A DNA stretch of 64,000 bases from Chitinophagaceae bacterium (GTDB lineage Bacteria; Bacteroidota; Bacteroidia; Chitinophagales; Chitinophagaceae). Below, piece after piece: positions 17,037 through 25,000 of this stretch. Below the pieces are notes generated by a model. The model saw nothing but the letters and a program-made list of their open reading frames with translations. It made no database searches and was not told where the DNA came from. The position numbers and the translations under genes are program-made. Position 1 is the stretch's first letter, and each line of letters opens with the position of its first letter. The stretch spans positions 124,001 to 188,000 of the forward strand of contig JADBXP010000010.1 of assembly GCA_020403455.1 (NCBI GenBank). The letters are read 5' to 3'.

Positions 17037-18797
17037 ATGCTACAGAAGTTGATAAAAAAATATGGAATTGGGTTGGCTGCAATACTATTTGTTTTGCTGA
17101 TCGCAGGTATGGCGGGTACTTATTTCCGGCTTGATCTTACAGCAGAGAAAAGATATACGCTGTCTGCCTCTACCCGTCGATTACTGGAAGACCTGGATAG
17201 CACTGTTGACATACAAGTTTTTCTCACCGGGGATCTGCCGGCGAATGATAAAAAATTATCTGTAGCGACTTCAGAACTTTTAGATGAATTCAAAGCGATT
17301 GCCGGTAAACACATTCGGGTAAATTTTTCTCTTCCCGATGATACCGGGTTAAGTGACTCGCTTCGCCTGCGCTTGTATGACAGTCTGATGCGATTGGGTG
17401 TAGTCTTTGAAACGAGTCAGGAAATGACAGATCGCCAGAAGAAAAAAATAACCCAGCGCATTATTCCTTCTGCTCTGATCAGTTTCAGGGAGGGGCAAGC
17501 GCCGATTGCTGTGGATCTGCGCAGCAGCAGGAAGATTTTTCACCCATTTGATGTGCTCAATGAAACACCCAGAGAGGATGAGGATGCAACCCGCAACGCT
17601 GCAGAAGCATTACTGGAATATAAATTCGCTGATGCCATTGATCAGCTTACCCGTCGCCAAATTCCCGTTGTTGCTTATGTAACCGGGAATGGAGAGCCCA
17701 TTGATTATTCAGTAAGTGACCTGGTGGAAGTTTTGCGCAATCGATACCGTTTGGGCATCTTTGATCTCAAAAAAGGATTCCCGGATGCCAGGCAAGTACA
17801 GGCACTACTAGTCGTAAAGCCGACTCAGGAGTTTAGTGAAGAAGATAAACTCAAGTTAGACCAATATGTAATGCAGGGAGGAAAGATAATCTGGTTCATA
17901 GATAAACTGCATGCTGAACTTGATAGTTTGATGCGCAACCAGGCATCTTACACAGCCTATGACAGGGGGCTTGAACTGGATGATATTCTATTTCGATATG
18001 GGGTTCGCATCAGAAATGATCTGTTACAAGACCTTAACTGTGCCAAAATACCAATTGTAGTGGGCAGCAACCCGGATGGAAGTCCGGTCATGCGCCGCAT
18101 TCCCTGGCCTTATTATCCGTTCTTGAGTGGGAGAACACCACATCCGATATCCGCTAATCTGGATAGGGTCTTACCCGTATTTCCATCAGGCATAGATACC
18201 GTTAAATCACCGGGAATTCGCAAAACCATCTTATTGGCAACAGATTCTAATAGCAGAAGTTTAAGCTCTCCTGCGCTGGTAAGCCTGAACAGTGTTCGCA
18301 GTGATGAAGATTTCCTGACTTTCAATCAGAGTTTCCTGCCGGTAGCCGTATTGCTGGAAGGAAACTTTAATTCACTTTTTGCCGGCAGGGCATCGGAGTT
18401 CCTGAAAGATTCAGTCAAGCGCAGCAGCGGCTATCCTTTTGCAGCCTCTTCGATACAACCTACAGCCCAGATTGTGGTGTCTGATGCCAATCTAGTTACT
18501 AATCCGGTAAGTACCGGTTCCGGTCCACAATCCATGGGTCAGCTGCCGTTTGATAATTATCGGTTTGCCAACAGAGACTTTTTACTCAATGCCCTCGACT
18601 ATCTGGTAAGTGAACGTAAATTATATGAAAGCCGCAACAAAGACTTTGTTCTCCGATTGCTGGACAAAAAGAGAGTCGAAGAAGAACGCGCGTATTGGCA
18701 ATTTCTTAATTTGCTAGGACCGTTGGTAATTTTGGTCTTGCTGGCTTTGTTATTGAATAATTACCGAAAGAAAAAATTTGCAACACAACAACCTTAG
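17037..18797 (+). CDS. gldG: gliding-motility ABC transporter auxiliary protein GldG
   Basis: 586 residues. One membrane helix near residues 12-27, a large extracytoplasmic part beginning FRLDLTAEKRYTLSASTRRLL (the conserved entry to the ABC-type auxiliary domain), and a second helix near 555-573 followed by a basic tail NNYRKKK. This layout is GldG. It works with GldF and the GldA ATPase in a transporter linked to gliding motility. Overlapping transcription with gldF is implied by the four-base gap. Confidence 0.9.
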   Translation: MLQKLIKKYGIGLAAILFVLLIAGMAGTYFRLDLTAEKRYTLSASTRRLLEDLDSTVDIQVFLTGDLPANDKKLSVATSELLDEFKAIAGKHIRVNFSLPDDTGLSDSLRLRLYDSLMRLGVVFETSQEMTDRQKKKITQRIIPSALISFREGQAPIAVDLRSSRKIFHPFDVLNETPREDEDATRNAAEALLEYKFADAIDQLTRRQIPVVAYVTGNGEPIDYSVSDLVEVLRNRYRLGIFDLKKGFPDARQVQALLVVKPTQEFSEEDKLKLDQYVMQGGKIIWFIDKLHAELDSLMRNQASYTAYDRGLELDDILFRYGVRIRNDLLQDLNCAKIPIVVGSNPDGSPVMRRIPWPYYPFLSGRTPHPISANLDRVLPVFPSGIDTVKSPGIRKTILLATDSNSRSLSSPALVSLNSVRSDEDFLTFNQSFLPVAVLLEGNFNSLFAGRASEFLKDSVKRSSGYPFAASSIQPTAQIVVSDANLVTNPVSTGSGPQSMGQLPFDNYRFANRDFLLNALDYLVSERKLYESRNKDFVLRLLDKKRVEEERAYWQFLNLLGPLVILVLLALLLNNYRKKKFATQQP

Positions 18798-18818
18798 AAA
18801 TAATAATACAAGCATACA

Positions 18819-19829
18819 ATGACAGCACACCAGATTGTTTATATAGTTTTTTCAGCCGTATTGGTACTGGCATTGGTACTGGACCTTGGCTTATTAAGTA
18901 AGAAAAACACAACGGTAACCATCAAGACAGCTCTTTACCAGACTTTTTTCTGGGTTTCGCTGGCCATTGCTTTCTTTATTTTTTTATTGATTGAAGGTCA
19001 TGCCCTTGCTCTTGAAAATGTAGTCGTACCCGGTCAGGAAGCTGCTGCTTCCTCACAGTTGGCTTTGGAGTTTATCAGTGCATATCTCATGGAATGGAGT
19101 TTGAGTATTGATAATATTTTTGTGTTTGTAATCATCTTTAATTCTTTTCGAGTTAAGCAGAAGCATTACCCCAGGGTACTGCTCATTGGAATTCTCATGG
19201 CTATCTTCTTTCGGATTTTATTCATCACACTGGGAGTGGCATTGGTGAATCAATTTACCTGGATACTTTATGTATTCGGCCTCTTTCTTTTGTATACCGG
19301 ATACAAAATGTTTTCTGCCGGTGAGGATGAGGAGTTCGATCCACATCGCAGTTGGATTTATCTTCAGATCAAAAAGTTTGTCCCCATCACAGAGGAAGAC
19401 GGGGATGGCAAATTTCATATCAAAGTAAATGGCAGAGGGGTATATACCAGTCTTTTTGTAGTGGTATTGTTGTTGTCTGCCATTGATCTTGTATTCGCGC
19501 TTGATTCCATTCCCGCAGTTATGGGAATTTCGAAAGACCCGCTTGTAATTTATACGTCCAATATATTTGCAGTGCTTGGCTTAAGAAGTCTTTTCTTTCT
19601 CTTGAGAACGGCTGTTTCTAAGTTTGATTTTCTTCAACAGGGTATTGCAATTGTTCTAATGTTCATCGGCGTTAAAATGTTGGGTGAACATTACATCAGT
19701 CAGTGGATTCCTAAAAATATACAGGTAGTGATATCTCTAACGGTAATAATTGTTTGTATCTCGGGCTCTATATTCTACTCCATCTTTGTGAACCGCCGGG
19801 GTCTTCCGCCGGATGCCAAAGGAAAATAA
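18819..19829 (+). CDS. TerC/Alx-family integral membrane protein
   Basis: 336 residues and about eight or nine membrane helices. Both signature acidic motifs are present: MEWSLSIDNIFVFVIIF near residue 88 and LSAIDLVFALDSIPAVMGIS near residue 217. Members such as Alx and MeeF/MeeY export manganese or help metal-loaded secreted enzymes. The metal here is not known. Only 21 bases separate it from gldG, so there is no room for the yybP-ykoY manganese riboswitch that controls some relatives. Confidence 0.85.
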   Translation: MTAHQIVYIVFSAVLVLALVLDLGLLSKKNTTVTIKTALYQTFFWVSLAIAFFIFLLIEGHALALENVVVPGQEAAASSQLALEFISAYLMEWSLSIDNIFVFVIIFNSFRVKQKHYPRVLLIGILMAIFFRILFITLGVALVNQFTWILYVFGLFLLYTGYKMFSAGEDEEFDPHRSWIYLQIKKFVPITEEDGDGKFHIKVNGRGVYTSLFVVVLLLSAIDLVFALDSIPAVMGISKDPLVIYTSNIFAVLGLRSLFFLLRTAVSKFDFLQQGIAIVLMFIGVKMLGEHYISQWIPKNIQVVISLTVIIVCISGSIFYSIFVNRRGLPPDAKGK

Positions 19830-19838
19830 ATAGCTCAC

Positions 19839-22316
19839 TTGCAGTATACCCTACAACATATTGCTACTATTCTGGGAGTGGATATTGCTACAGATGTAGA
19901 TTTCCCGATACGTTTTTTGTTGACTGATAGCAGAAGATTGGTGGTTCCTGCCGAGACCCTGTTTTTTGCTTTGCCGGGCGACCGAAGAGATGGACATGAC
20001 TACCTCGAGGAATTGAAGGCTCGCGGAGTGAAAGCAGCTGTTATTCGATCAGATTACCCCGATATTTCAACAGTTGATTTTGTTTGCCTGCGCGTTGCTA
20101 CTGTTTTGTCCGCTTTACAACAATTAGCCGCCCATCATCGCCGCCAGTTTACTATCCCCGTTATCGGCATCACCGGCAGTAACGGGAAGACCATTGTAAA
20201 AGAATGGTTGTACCAGTTGATCGGACAGGATGAGACCATCGTTAGAAGTCCAAAAAGTTATAATTCTCAGGTAGGCGTTCCATTGAGTGTATGGCTCATG
20301 AATGAGCAACATACGCTGGGAATATTTGAGGCAGGCATTTCTACAAGAAATGAGATGCAGCAACTGGCTAATGTTATACAGCCCACTATTGGAATTTTTA
20401 CCAATCTTTCTGATGCACACAGTGAGGGATTTCACGATCGCTCCGAAAAAGGTGCTGAAAAAATGCTGCTTTTTAAAGGCGTTCAACAGATCATATTTGC
20501 TGCGGATGAAATAGGTGATGCTTTTCCAGAGATCGACCCTTCAATAGGAACATCTAACTCTGTGGAAAGGCTTTTCTGGAGTAGAAAGCGGGCATCCACG
20601 TTACAAATCATGGAGGAAACCAAATCGGGAGGTCAAACTGTGGTAAAAGCGATTTTTCAACAAAGAGAATTTATACTGATAATACCTTTCACTGATACCC
20701 CCTCTGTAAACAATGCTTTTACCTGTTGGTTAACCATGGTTGCCCTGGGTTATGATGCAGAGGAGGCATCCCGCCGATTGCTTCAGTTGGAGCCCATTGA
20801 CATGCGCATGCAATTGAAGAAAGCCGTTAATCAATGTACACTTATCAATGACAGTTACAGCAATGATGAGACATCTTTGGCATTGGCTATTGATTATCAG
20901 ATGCAACAGGCGGGAGGCCAGAAAACCATTCTTATTTTGTCTGATTTGTTGACTGCCGAATTGAGTGACGAGGAACTTTATCCCAGACTGGCGAGTATGA
21001 TGAAATCTAAAGGAATTTCTCATTTGATAGGTGTTGGCCCACGTATTTCCAGTTATGCCCCTGTCTTTGAGCAAGCACTTCCCCAAACAAACTTTTTCCC
21101 TGATAAGGATGGGTTCTTGCAACATTTTTTACTCAGTGACTTCCAGTCCAGTGTAATACTCATCAAAGGCGCCCGGGTATTCCGGCTGGAAAAAATTGCC
21201 CACTGGCTTGAAATTGTTACACATCAAACACAACTGACCATTCATTTAGGGGCATTGTCACGCAACATTCGCAGGCACCAGGCATTGTTACACGCAGATA
21301 CCAAACTGATGGTTGTACTTAAGGCATTTGGTTATGGCAGCGGGAGTACAGAAATTGCCAGAATGCTGCAATATCAGCAGGTAAATTATATAGCCGTTGC
21401 CTATATTGACGAGGGAATTGAGTTGCGGAAATCAGGTGTCAGGCTGCCTATCATGGTAATGAATGCTGAAGAATCGGGATGGGAAGCCATGCTACAACAT
21501 CAACTGGAGCCCGAATTGTACAGTGCCCCGATGACGGAAAGATTCATTCATTTGATGAAACGGGAGGGACTTACTTCTTATCCTGTACACATCAAAATCA
21601 ACACGGGTATGAATCGGCTAGGGTATGACCCTGATGAGTTGCCGGTGCTCTGTGACATGATCTGCAATCAGGAAGTAATAAGGGTACAGTCTGTTTTTAG
21701 TCATTTTGTTGCCAGTGAAGATCCCGGTGCTGATGATTATACGAAAAGTCAGCTGGCATTGTTTCTACATTGTTGTGCAACAATCCGGGCAGCAACCGGC
21801 TATGATTTTTTAAGACACATAGCTAATTCATCTGCCATCCAGCGAATACCTGAAGCACAGTTAGACATGGTGCGGTTGGGTATGGGGATGTATGGAGGCG
21901 ATGCTTCCAATCAACTCCAATTAGAACCGGTTGCAATACTAACTTCAACCATCGCCCAGATAAGAAAAGTGTCAGCCGGGAAAACCATTGGTTACGGCAG
22001 AACAGCTGAGGTTAAAAGAGATACTATGGTAGCGGTAATCAATATTGGTTATGCCGATGGGTTCAGCAGACAATTGGGTAATGGAGTTGGAGAGGTTTGG
22101 GTAGCCGGACACCGGGCTAAAGTGCTCGGTCATGTTTGCATGGATATGACAATGATAGATGTTACAGATATTCCGGATGTAATTGCTGGTATGGAGGTGG
22201 AGATTTTTGGCCGGCACTTGCCTATTTCACTGGTAGCCCGAAACTCAGGAACCATCAGCTATGATATCATGACAGGCATTAGTGCCAGGGTAAAGCGGGT
22301 TTATGTGGAAGAATAA
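19839..22316 (+). CDS. bifunctional MurF ligase / alanine racemase
   Basis: 825 residues from a TTG start nine bases after the TerC-type gene. The first half is a Mur ligase: MurF N-terminal domain, then the ATP loop GITGSNGKT (110-118), central and C-terminal domains to about 460. The second half is a fold-type III alanine racemase: PLP lysine Lys495 in VVLKAFGYGSGS, KINTGMNRLG near residue 588, the GYGRTAEV tyrosine region near 717, and a C-terminal beta domain ending with MTGISARVKRVYVEE. The fusion joins the enzyme that makes D-alanine with the one that adds D-Ala-D-Ala to the peptidoglycan precursor. The ligase that joins two D-Ala (Ddl) is not in the window. Such fusions are known in Bacteroidota. 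Confidence 0.92.
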   Translation: MQYTLQHIATILGVDIATDVDFPIRFLLTDSRRLVVPAETLFFALPGDRRDGHDYLEELKARGVKAAVIRSDYPDISTVDFVCLRVATVLSALQQLAAHHRRQFTIPVIGITGSNGKTIVKEWLYQLIGQDETIVRSPKSYNSQVGVPLSVWLMNEQHTLGIFEAGISTRNEMQQLANVIQPTIGIFTNLSDAHSEGFHDRSEKGAEKMLLFKGVQQIIFAADEIGDAFPEIDPSIGTSNSVERLFWSRKRASTLQIMEETKSGGQTVVKAIFQQREFILIIPFTDTPSVNNAFTCWLTMVALGYDAEEASRRLLQLEPIDMRMQLKKAVNQCTLINDSYSNDETSLALAIDYQMQQAGGQKTILILSDLLTAELSDEELYPRLASMMKSKGISHLIGVGPRISSYAPVFEQALPQTNFFPDKDGFLQHFLLSDFQSSVILIKGARVFRLEKIAHWLEIVTHQTQLTIHLGALSRNIRRHQALLHADTKLMVVLKAFGYGSGSTEIARMLQYQQVNYIAVAYIDEGIELRKSGVRLPIMVMNAEESGWEAMLQHQLEPELYSAPMTERFIHLMKREGLTSYPVHIKINTGMNRLGYDPDELPVLCDMICNQEVIRVQSVFSHFVASEDPGADDYTKSQLALFLHCCATIRAATGYDFLRHIANSSAIQRIPEAQLDMVRLGMGMYGGDASNQLQLEPVAILTSTIAQIRKVSAGKTIGYGRTAEVKRDTMVAVINIGYADGFSRQLGNGVGEVWVAGHRAKVLGHVCMDMTMIDVTDIPDVIAGMEVEIFGRHLPISLVARNSGTISYDIMTGISARVKRVYVEE

Positions 22317-22373
22317 GTAATGTTAAAGCGTGTCGTTCTCTTCGTCCGAAAAGGGGCTCTCAAACTCAAATAC

Positions 22374-22381
22374 TATATTTG
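22374..22381 (+). promoter_or_regulatory. -7 box (TAnnTTTG) for lspA
   Basis: TATATTTG is a perfect match lying inside the longest open frame of lspA, 20 bases before an in-frame GTG at 22402. It argues that the protein begins at that GTG. Confidence 0.6.
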
Positions 22382-22401
22382 CAATTGAAAATAAAGAAAC
22401 A

Positions 22402-23079
22402 GTGAAAGGAAAACACCTGATTTTTTTGATCCTATTGATCCTGGCTGCAGACCAAGCATTGAAATTTTATATCAAGCTGAATTACTATGCCGGCGAAGAG
22501 CATGTAATCATTGGCAATTGGTTTCGATTGCATTTTGTTGAAAATGAAGGAATGGCCTGGGGTTGGAAGTTTGGCGGGGACTGGGGGAAAATAGCCCTAA
22601 CACTGTTTAGATTGGTTGCAGTGATTTGGGGAAGTTTTTTAATCAGGGACTTTATCTCCAAGAAATACAGCCGCGGCTTTCTCGTTTGTGCTTCCCTTAT
22701 CTATGCAGGTGCATTGGGAAACTTGATTGATAGTCTTTTTTACGGAGTGATTTTTGAACAAAGCAGTCCGATCACTCAGAATGTAGCCAGGTTGTTCCCG
22801 CCGGAAGGCGGATATGCCTCCTTACTTCATGGTAAGGTAGTTGACATGCTCTATTTTCCTTTGATTACCAATGCACATTTCCCTTCTTGGTTTCCGGTAT
22901 GGGGTGGAGAGGAATTTGAATTTTTCCGACCGGTTTTCAATCTGGCGGATGCTTCTATTTCTGTAGGGGTTATCGTACTTCTACTTTTTCAGAATAAGTT
23001 AATGAAAAGGGAAGAAGAAAAGATGGTCAATACCATTGAAACAAGTACGGAAGTAAGTGACAAGAATCAGGTGATGTAG
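22402..23079 (+). CDS. lspA: lipoprotein signal peptidase (signal peptidase II)
   Basis: 225 residues from GTG at 22402 (the frame stays open to a GTG at 22330). Four membrane helices. Family motifs are present: LAADQALKFYIK in helix 1, HFVENEGMAWG (form of the NxGxAF motif), GALGNLIDSLFYGVIF, and the catalytic aspartates in KVVDMLYFP and FNLADASISVG. It cuts lipoprotein signal peptides after lipid attachment; several predicted lipoproteins lie in this window. The longer loop between helices 3 and 4 is usual in Bacteroidota. Confidence 0.9.
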   Translation: MKGKHLIFLILLILAADQALKFYIKLNYYAGEEHVIIGNWFRLHFVENEGMAWGWKFGGDWGKIALTLFRLVAVIWGSFLIRDFISKKYSRGFLVCASLIYAGALGNLIDSLFYGVIFEQSSPITQNVARLFPPEGGYASLLHGKVVDMLYFPLITNAHFPSWFPVWGGEEFEFFRPVFNLADASISVGVIVLLLFQNKLMKREEEKMVNTIETSTEVSDKNQVM

Positions 23080-23094
23080 AATTTCAGAACCCTA

Positions 23095-24144
23095 TTAGTA
23101 AATAACAGGTTGCCGGGTAATTGAAATATTTTGGACATTCGGTGTAATTCCTATGACCTGGTCAATCAGACCGAAACCCTTCGCATAATAGGAAGTTCCC
23201 GTTAATATTATCCGATAAGAACCTTGATTCGGTTTAAAGAGGAGTTCTCTTTTTACAGCAATCACGTTTTGATAAGTGTTTCCACCAACTGTGTAAGGAG
23301 CTGTATTTTTTGAAACAATTGTGAATTTGGCTTTGGTATCACCATATTCAAAAACACCCGGACTCACCTCTAACTTCACGGTGCCATATTCAGAAGTTTC
23401 CCAATTCTCATTAACAGCTGCTGATTCTTTCAGGAAGGGATAGAGCAAAGGGAAGTTTGGAATGGAATCAAAAATATACACGTAATCAAATTCAGGAGTG
23501 CCGAGTGCATAGTAATTGCCAATGCTTGAATTTTTGGCAAAATAGAGCGTGTCTCCCAGGGAGCTTCCGAATTGGTAGTAGGTTAAGCTGTCAATAATCA
23601 AGGTGTCTTCAGCAACAGTAATCCGAAATGTATCAATATTGCCAATGTTAGGGATGAATTTGTAAGTCCAGTTAGAGGCCTCCGTTGTAGGGAAATAATC
23701 GTTGCCACCGCCACCTGAGCCACCTGATCCGGTGGTAGTTACTGGAAAATTGCAGAAAGTACCATTGAACTTAAGTGTAAAAACGGATGTTTTTGGGAGC
23801 AATGGTTTCCCAAATCCTCTCACACCTACCGTTTTCGCTCCGGTTTGCAGAACAAACCCGGAATCACGGAACCAAATACCATTGACAGTATCTGATTCAA
23901 TGATATATTTTCCCGTAGTGATGAAATTGACTTTTGCTTGCAGTTGATTGGTAGATGTCAGATTCACATCTACCTTATAAGTGCCGTTGACGGCTATTTG
24001 TTTACAGTTCCCGGATGAATCGAGCAGGGTACCTCTGGCAGTCATTGAAAAGCCCCCCTTCTCCTGACTGAACTCCTTCTCACAAGAAGTCAAAACAGCT
24101 GCAAACAACAAAAAAGAGAATATTTTCAATCGAAGGAGCCTCAT
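23095..24144 (-). CDS. hypothetical lipoprotein
   Basis: 349 residues from ATG at 24144 (a TTG five codons earlier is also open). Lipoprotein signal MRLLRLKIFSFLLFAAVLTS ending at a Cys (LTSC). The N-terminal third is beta-rich, followed by a short low-complexity run TTGSGGSGGGGND near residue 145 that looks like a linker, then a second domain with WTYKFIPNIGNIDTFRITV. I do not recognise the family. The linker plus two beta domains suggests a surface or periplasmic binding role, but nothing more can be said. It is convergent with lspA. Confidence 0.75.
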   Translation of the reverse strand: MRLLRLKIFSFLLFAAVLTSCEKEFSQEKGGFSMTARGTLLDSSGNCKQIAVNGTYKVDVNLTSTNQLQAKVNFITTGKYIIESDTVNGIWFRDSGFVLQTGAKTVGVRGFGKPLLPKTSVFTLKFNGTFCNFPVTTTGSGGSGGGGNDYFPTTEASNWTYKFIPNIGNIDTFRITVAEDTLIIDSLTYYQFGSSLGDTLYFAKNSSIGNYYALGTPEFDYVYIFDSIPNFPLLYPFLKESAAVNENWETSEYGTVKLEVSPGVFEYGDTKAKFTIVSKNTAPYTVGGNTYQNVIAVKRELLFKPNQGSYRIILTGTSYYAKGFGLIDQVIGITPNVQNISITRQPVIY

Positions 24145-24349
24145 GTAAATTGCTTTCAAAAGATTATAAGATACAAAATAAGTTAAAAACGCTGCCCAAT
24201 CTAACTATTATTTCAACCAACGCTTTGAATCTTGATTTTTAACTTTTTACTGACGATTTGATCGGAATAATATTATCCTAATATATTGGTAATTATTTAT
24301 TAACGAGTAGTGATTTAATTATATATATACATTCCATACCCAGATGGGT

Positions 24350-24388
24350 CTGCCACTCACCCATGCATTCAATAAGGATGAGTGGCAG
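24350..24388. other. inverted repeat in the 24145-24428 gap
   Basis: CTGCCACTCACCC (24350-24362) and GGATGAGTGGCAG (24376-24388) pair over 12 of 13 positions around a 13-base loop. An A-run follows on the plus strand and no T-run follows on the minus strand, so it is a poor intrinsic terminator. It sits after the 3' end of the next minus-strand gene. The rest of this gap is AT-rich with no coding frame. Confidence 0.5.
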
Positions 24389-24428
24389 AAAAAATTGTTA
24401 TGGACAGATTGCAGAAGTGATCTATTTC

Positions 24429-24833
24429 TTATTTGGGTCGGCGGAAGATATAGCGGGTAATAAATATACCACCGGAACTATTGCCTTGGGAAGATTGCTG
24501 ATTGCTTCCGGTAATTACTGAAAAGAGTTCCCAACCTTCGTTGCTGAAATCATTCAGGCGCTCTACAATCACCCGGTCATTGTTGGTGATGTTATCAAAA
24601 TTGATACCCACCAGGCTGTAAAAATTCTTCAATTCTTTCTCGCGTGTTTGACCATTGTCATCGGTTGTAAGAATTCTGGAACGACCCAGACCACCCGGAA
24701 CAACTGATTCAACAGCGGTGATCTGTTTGTACTCATAACGTACTGCAGGTGCAGGGTTCATCTGTGCTGATGTAGTCAGGAATGAGCAACTAAGGGTTAG
24801 CAGAAGAAGGCTGGCCAATAAATTTTTTTTCAT
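24429..24833 (-). CDS. small secreted protein, DUF4177-like
   Basis: 134 residues from ATG at 24833; the open frame extends 24 codons upstream but the signal peptide MKKNLLASLLLLTLSCSFLTTSA begins here. The mature part contains RYEYKQITAV at the start and a C-terminal LNDFSNEGWELFSVITG segment; the GWEL pattern and size resemble the small DUF4177 fold. The function of that fold is not known. An imperfect palindrome follows the gene. Confidence 0.65.
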   Translation of the reverse strand: MKKNLLASLLLLTLSCSFLTTSAQMNPAPAVRYEYKQITAVESVVPGGLGRSRILTTDDNGQTREKELKNFYSLVGINFDNITNNDRVIVERLNDFSNEGWELFSVITGSNQQSSQGNSSGGIFITRYIFRRPK

Positions 24834-24847
24834 AAATGATGTTTTTA

Positions 24848-24855
24848 CAAAAATA
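24848..24855 (-). promoter_or_regulatory. -7 box (TAnnTTTG) on the minus strand
   Basis: Reads TATTTTTG on the minus strand and ends 14 bases before the ATG at 24833, supporting that start rather than the longer frame. Confidence 0.5.
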
Positions 24856-25000
24856 GTAAGGTTATAACAATTGATGCCCGGTAAGCAGATGAGTTTATCA
24901 GGCACTAATTTGTCGGATTTGAGTCATTTTTTGTCTGTGTGTTTTTTTACAATTACATGACAATAGAAATCTTCTTTGAATAGAAATTTGCACCTCTTTT

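Noticed and set aside
18798-18818. Manganese riboswitch (yybP-ykoY) before the TerC-type gene
   Set aside because: Only 21 bases separate it from gldG, too short for that element.
24145-24428. Small gene in the 284-base AT-rich gap
   Set aside because: No frame with a start and more than a few codons shows coding character.
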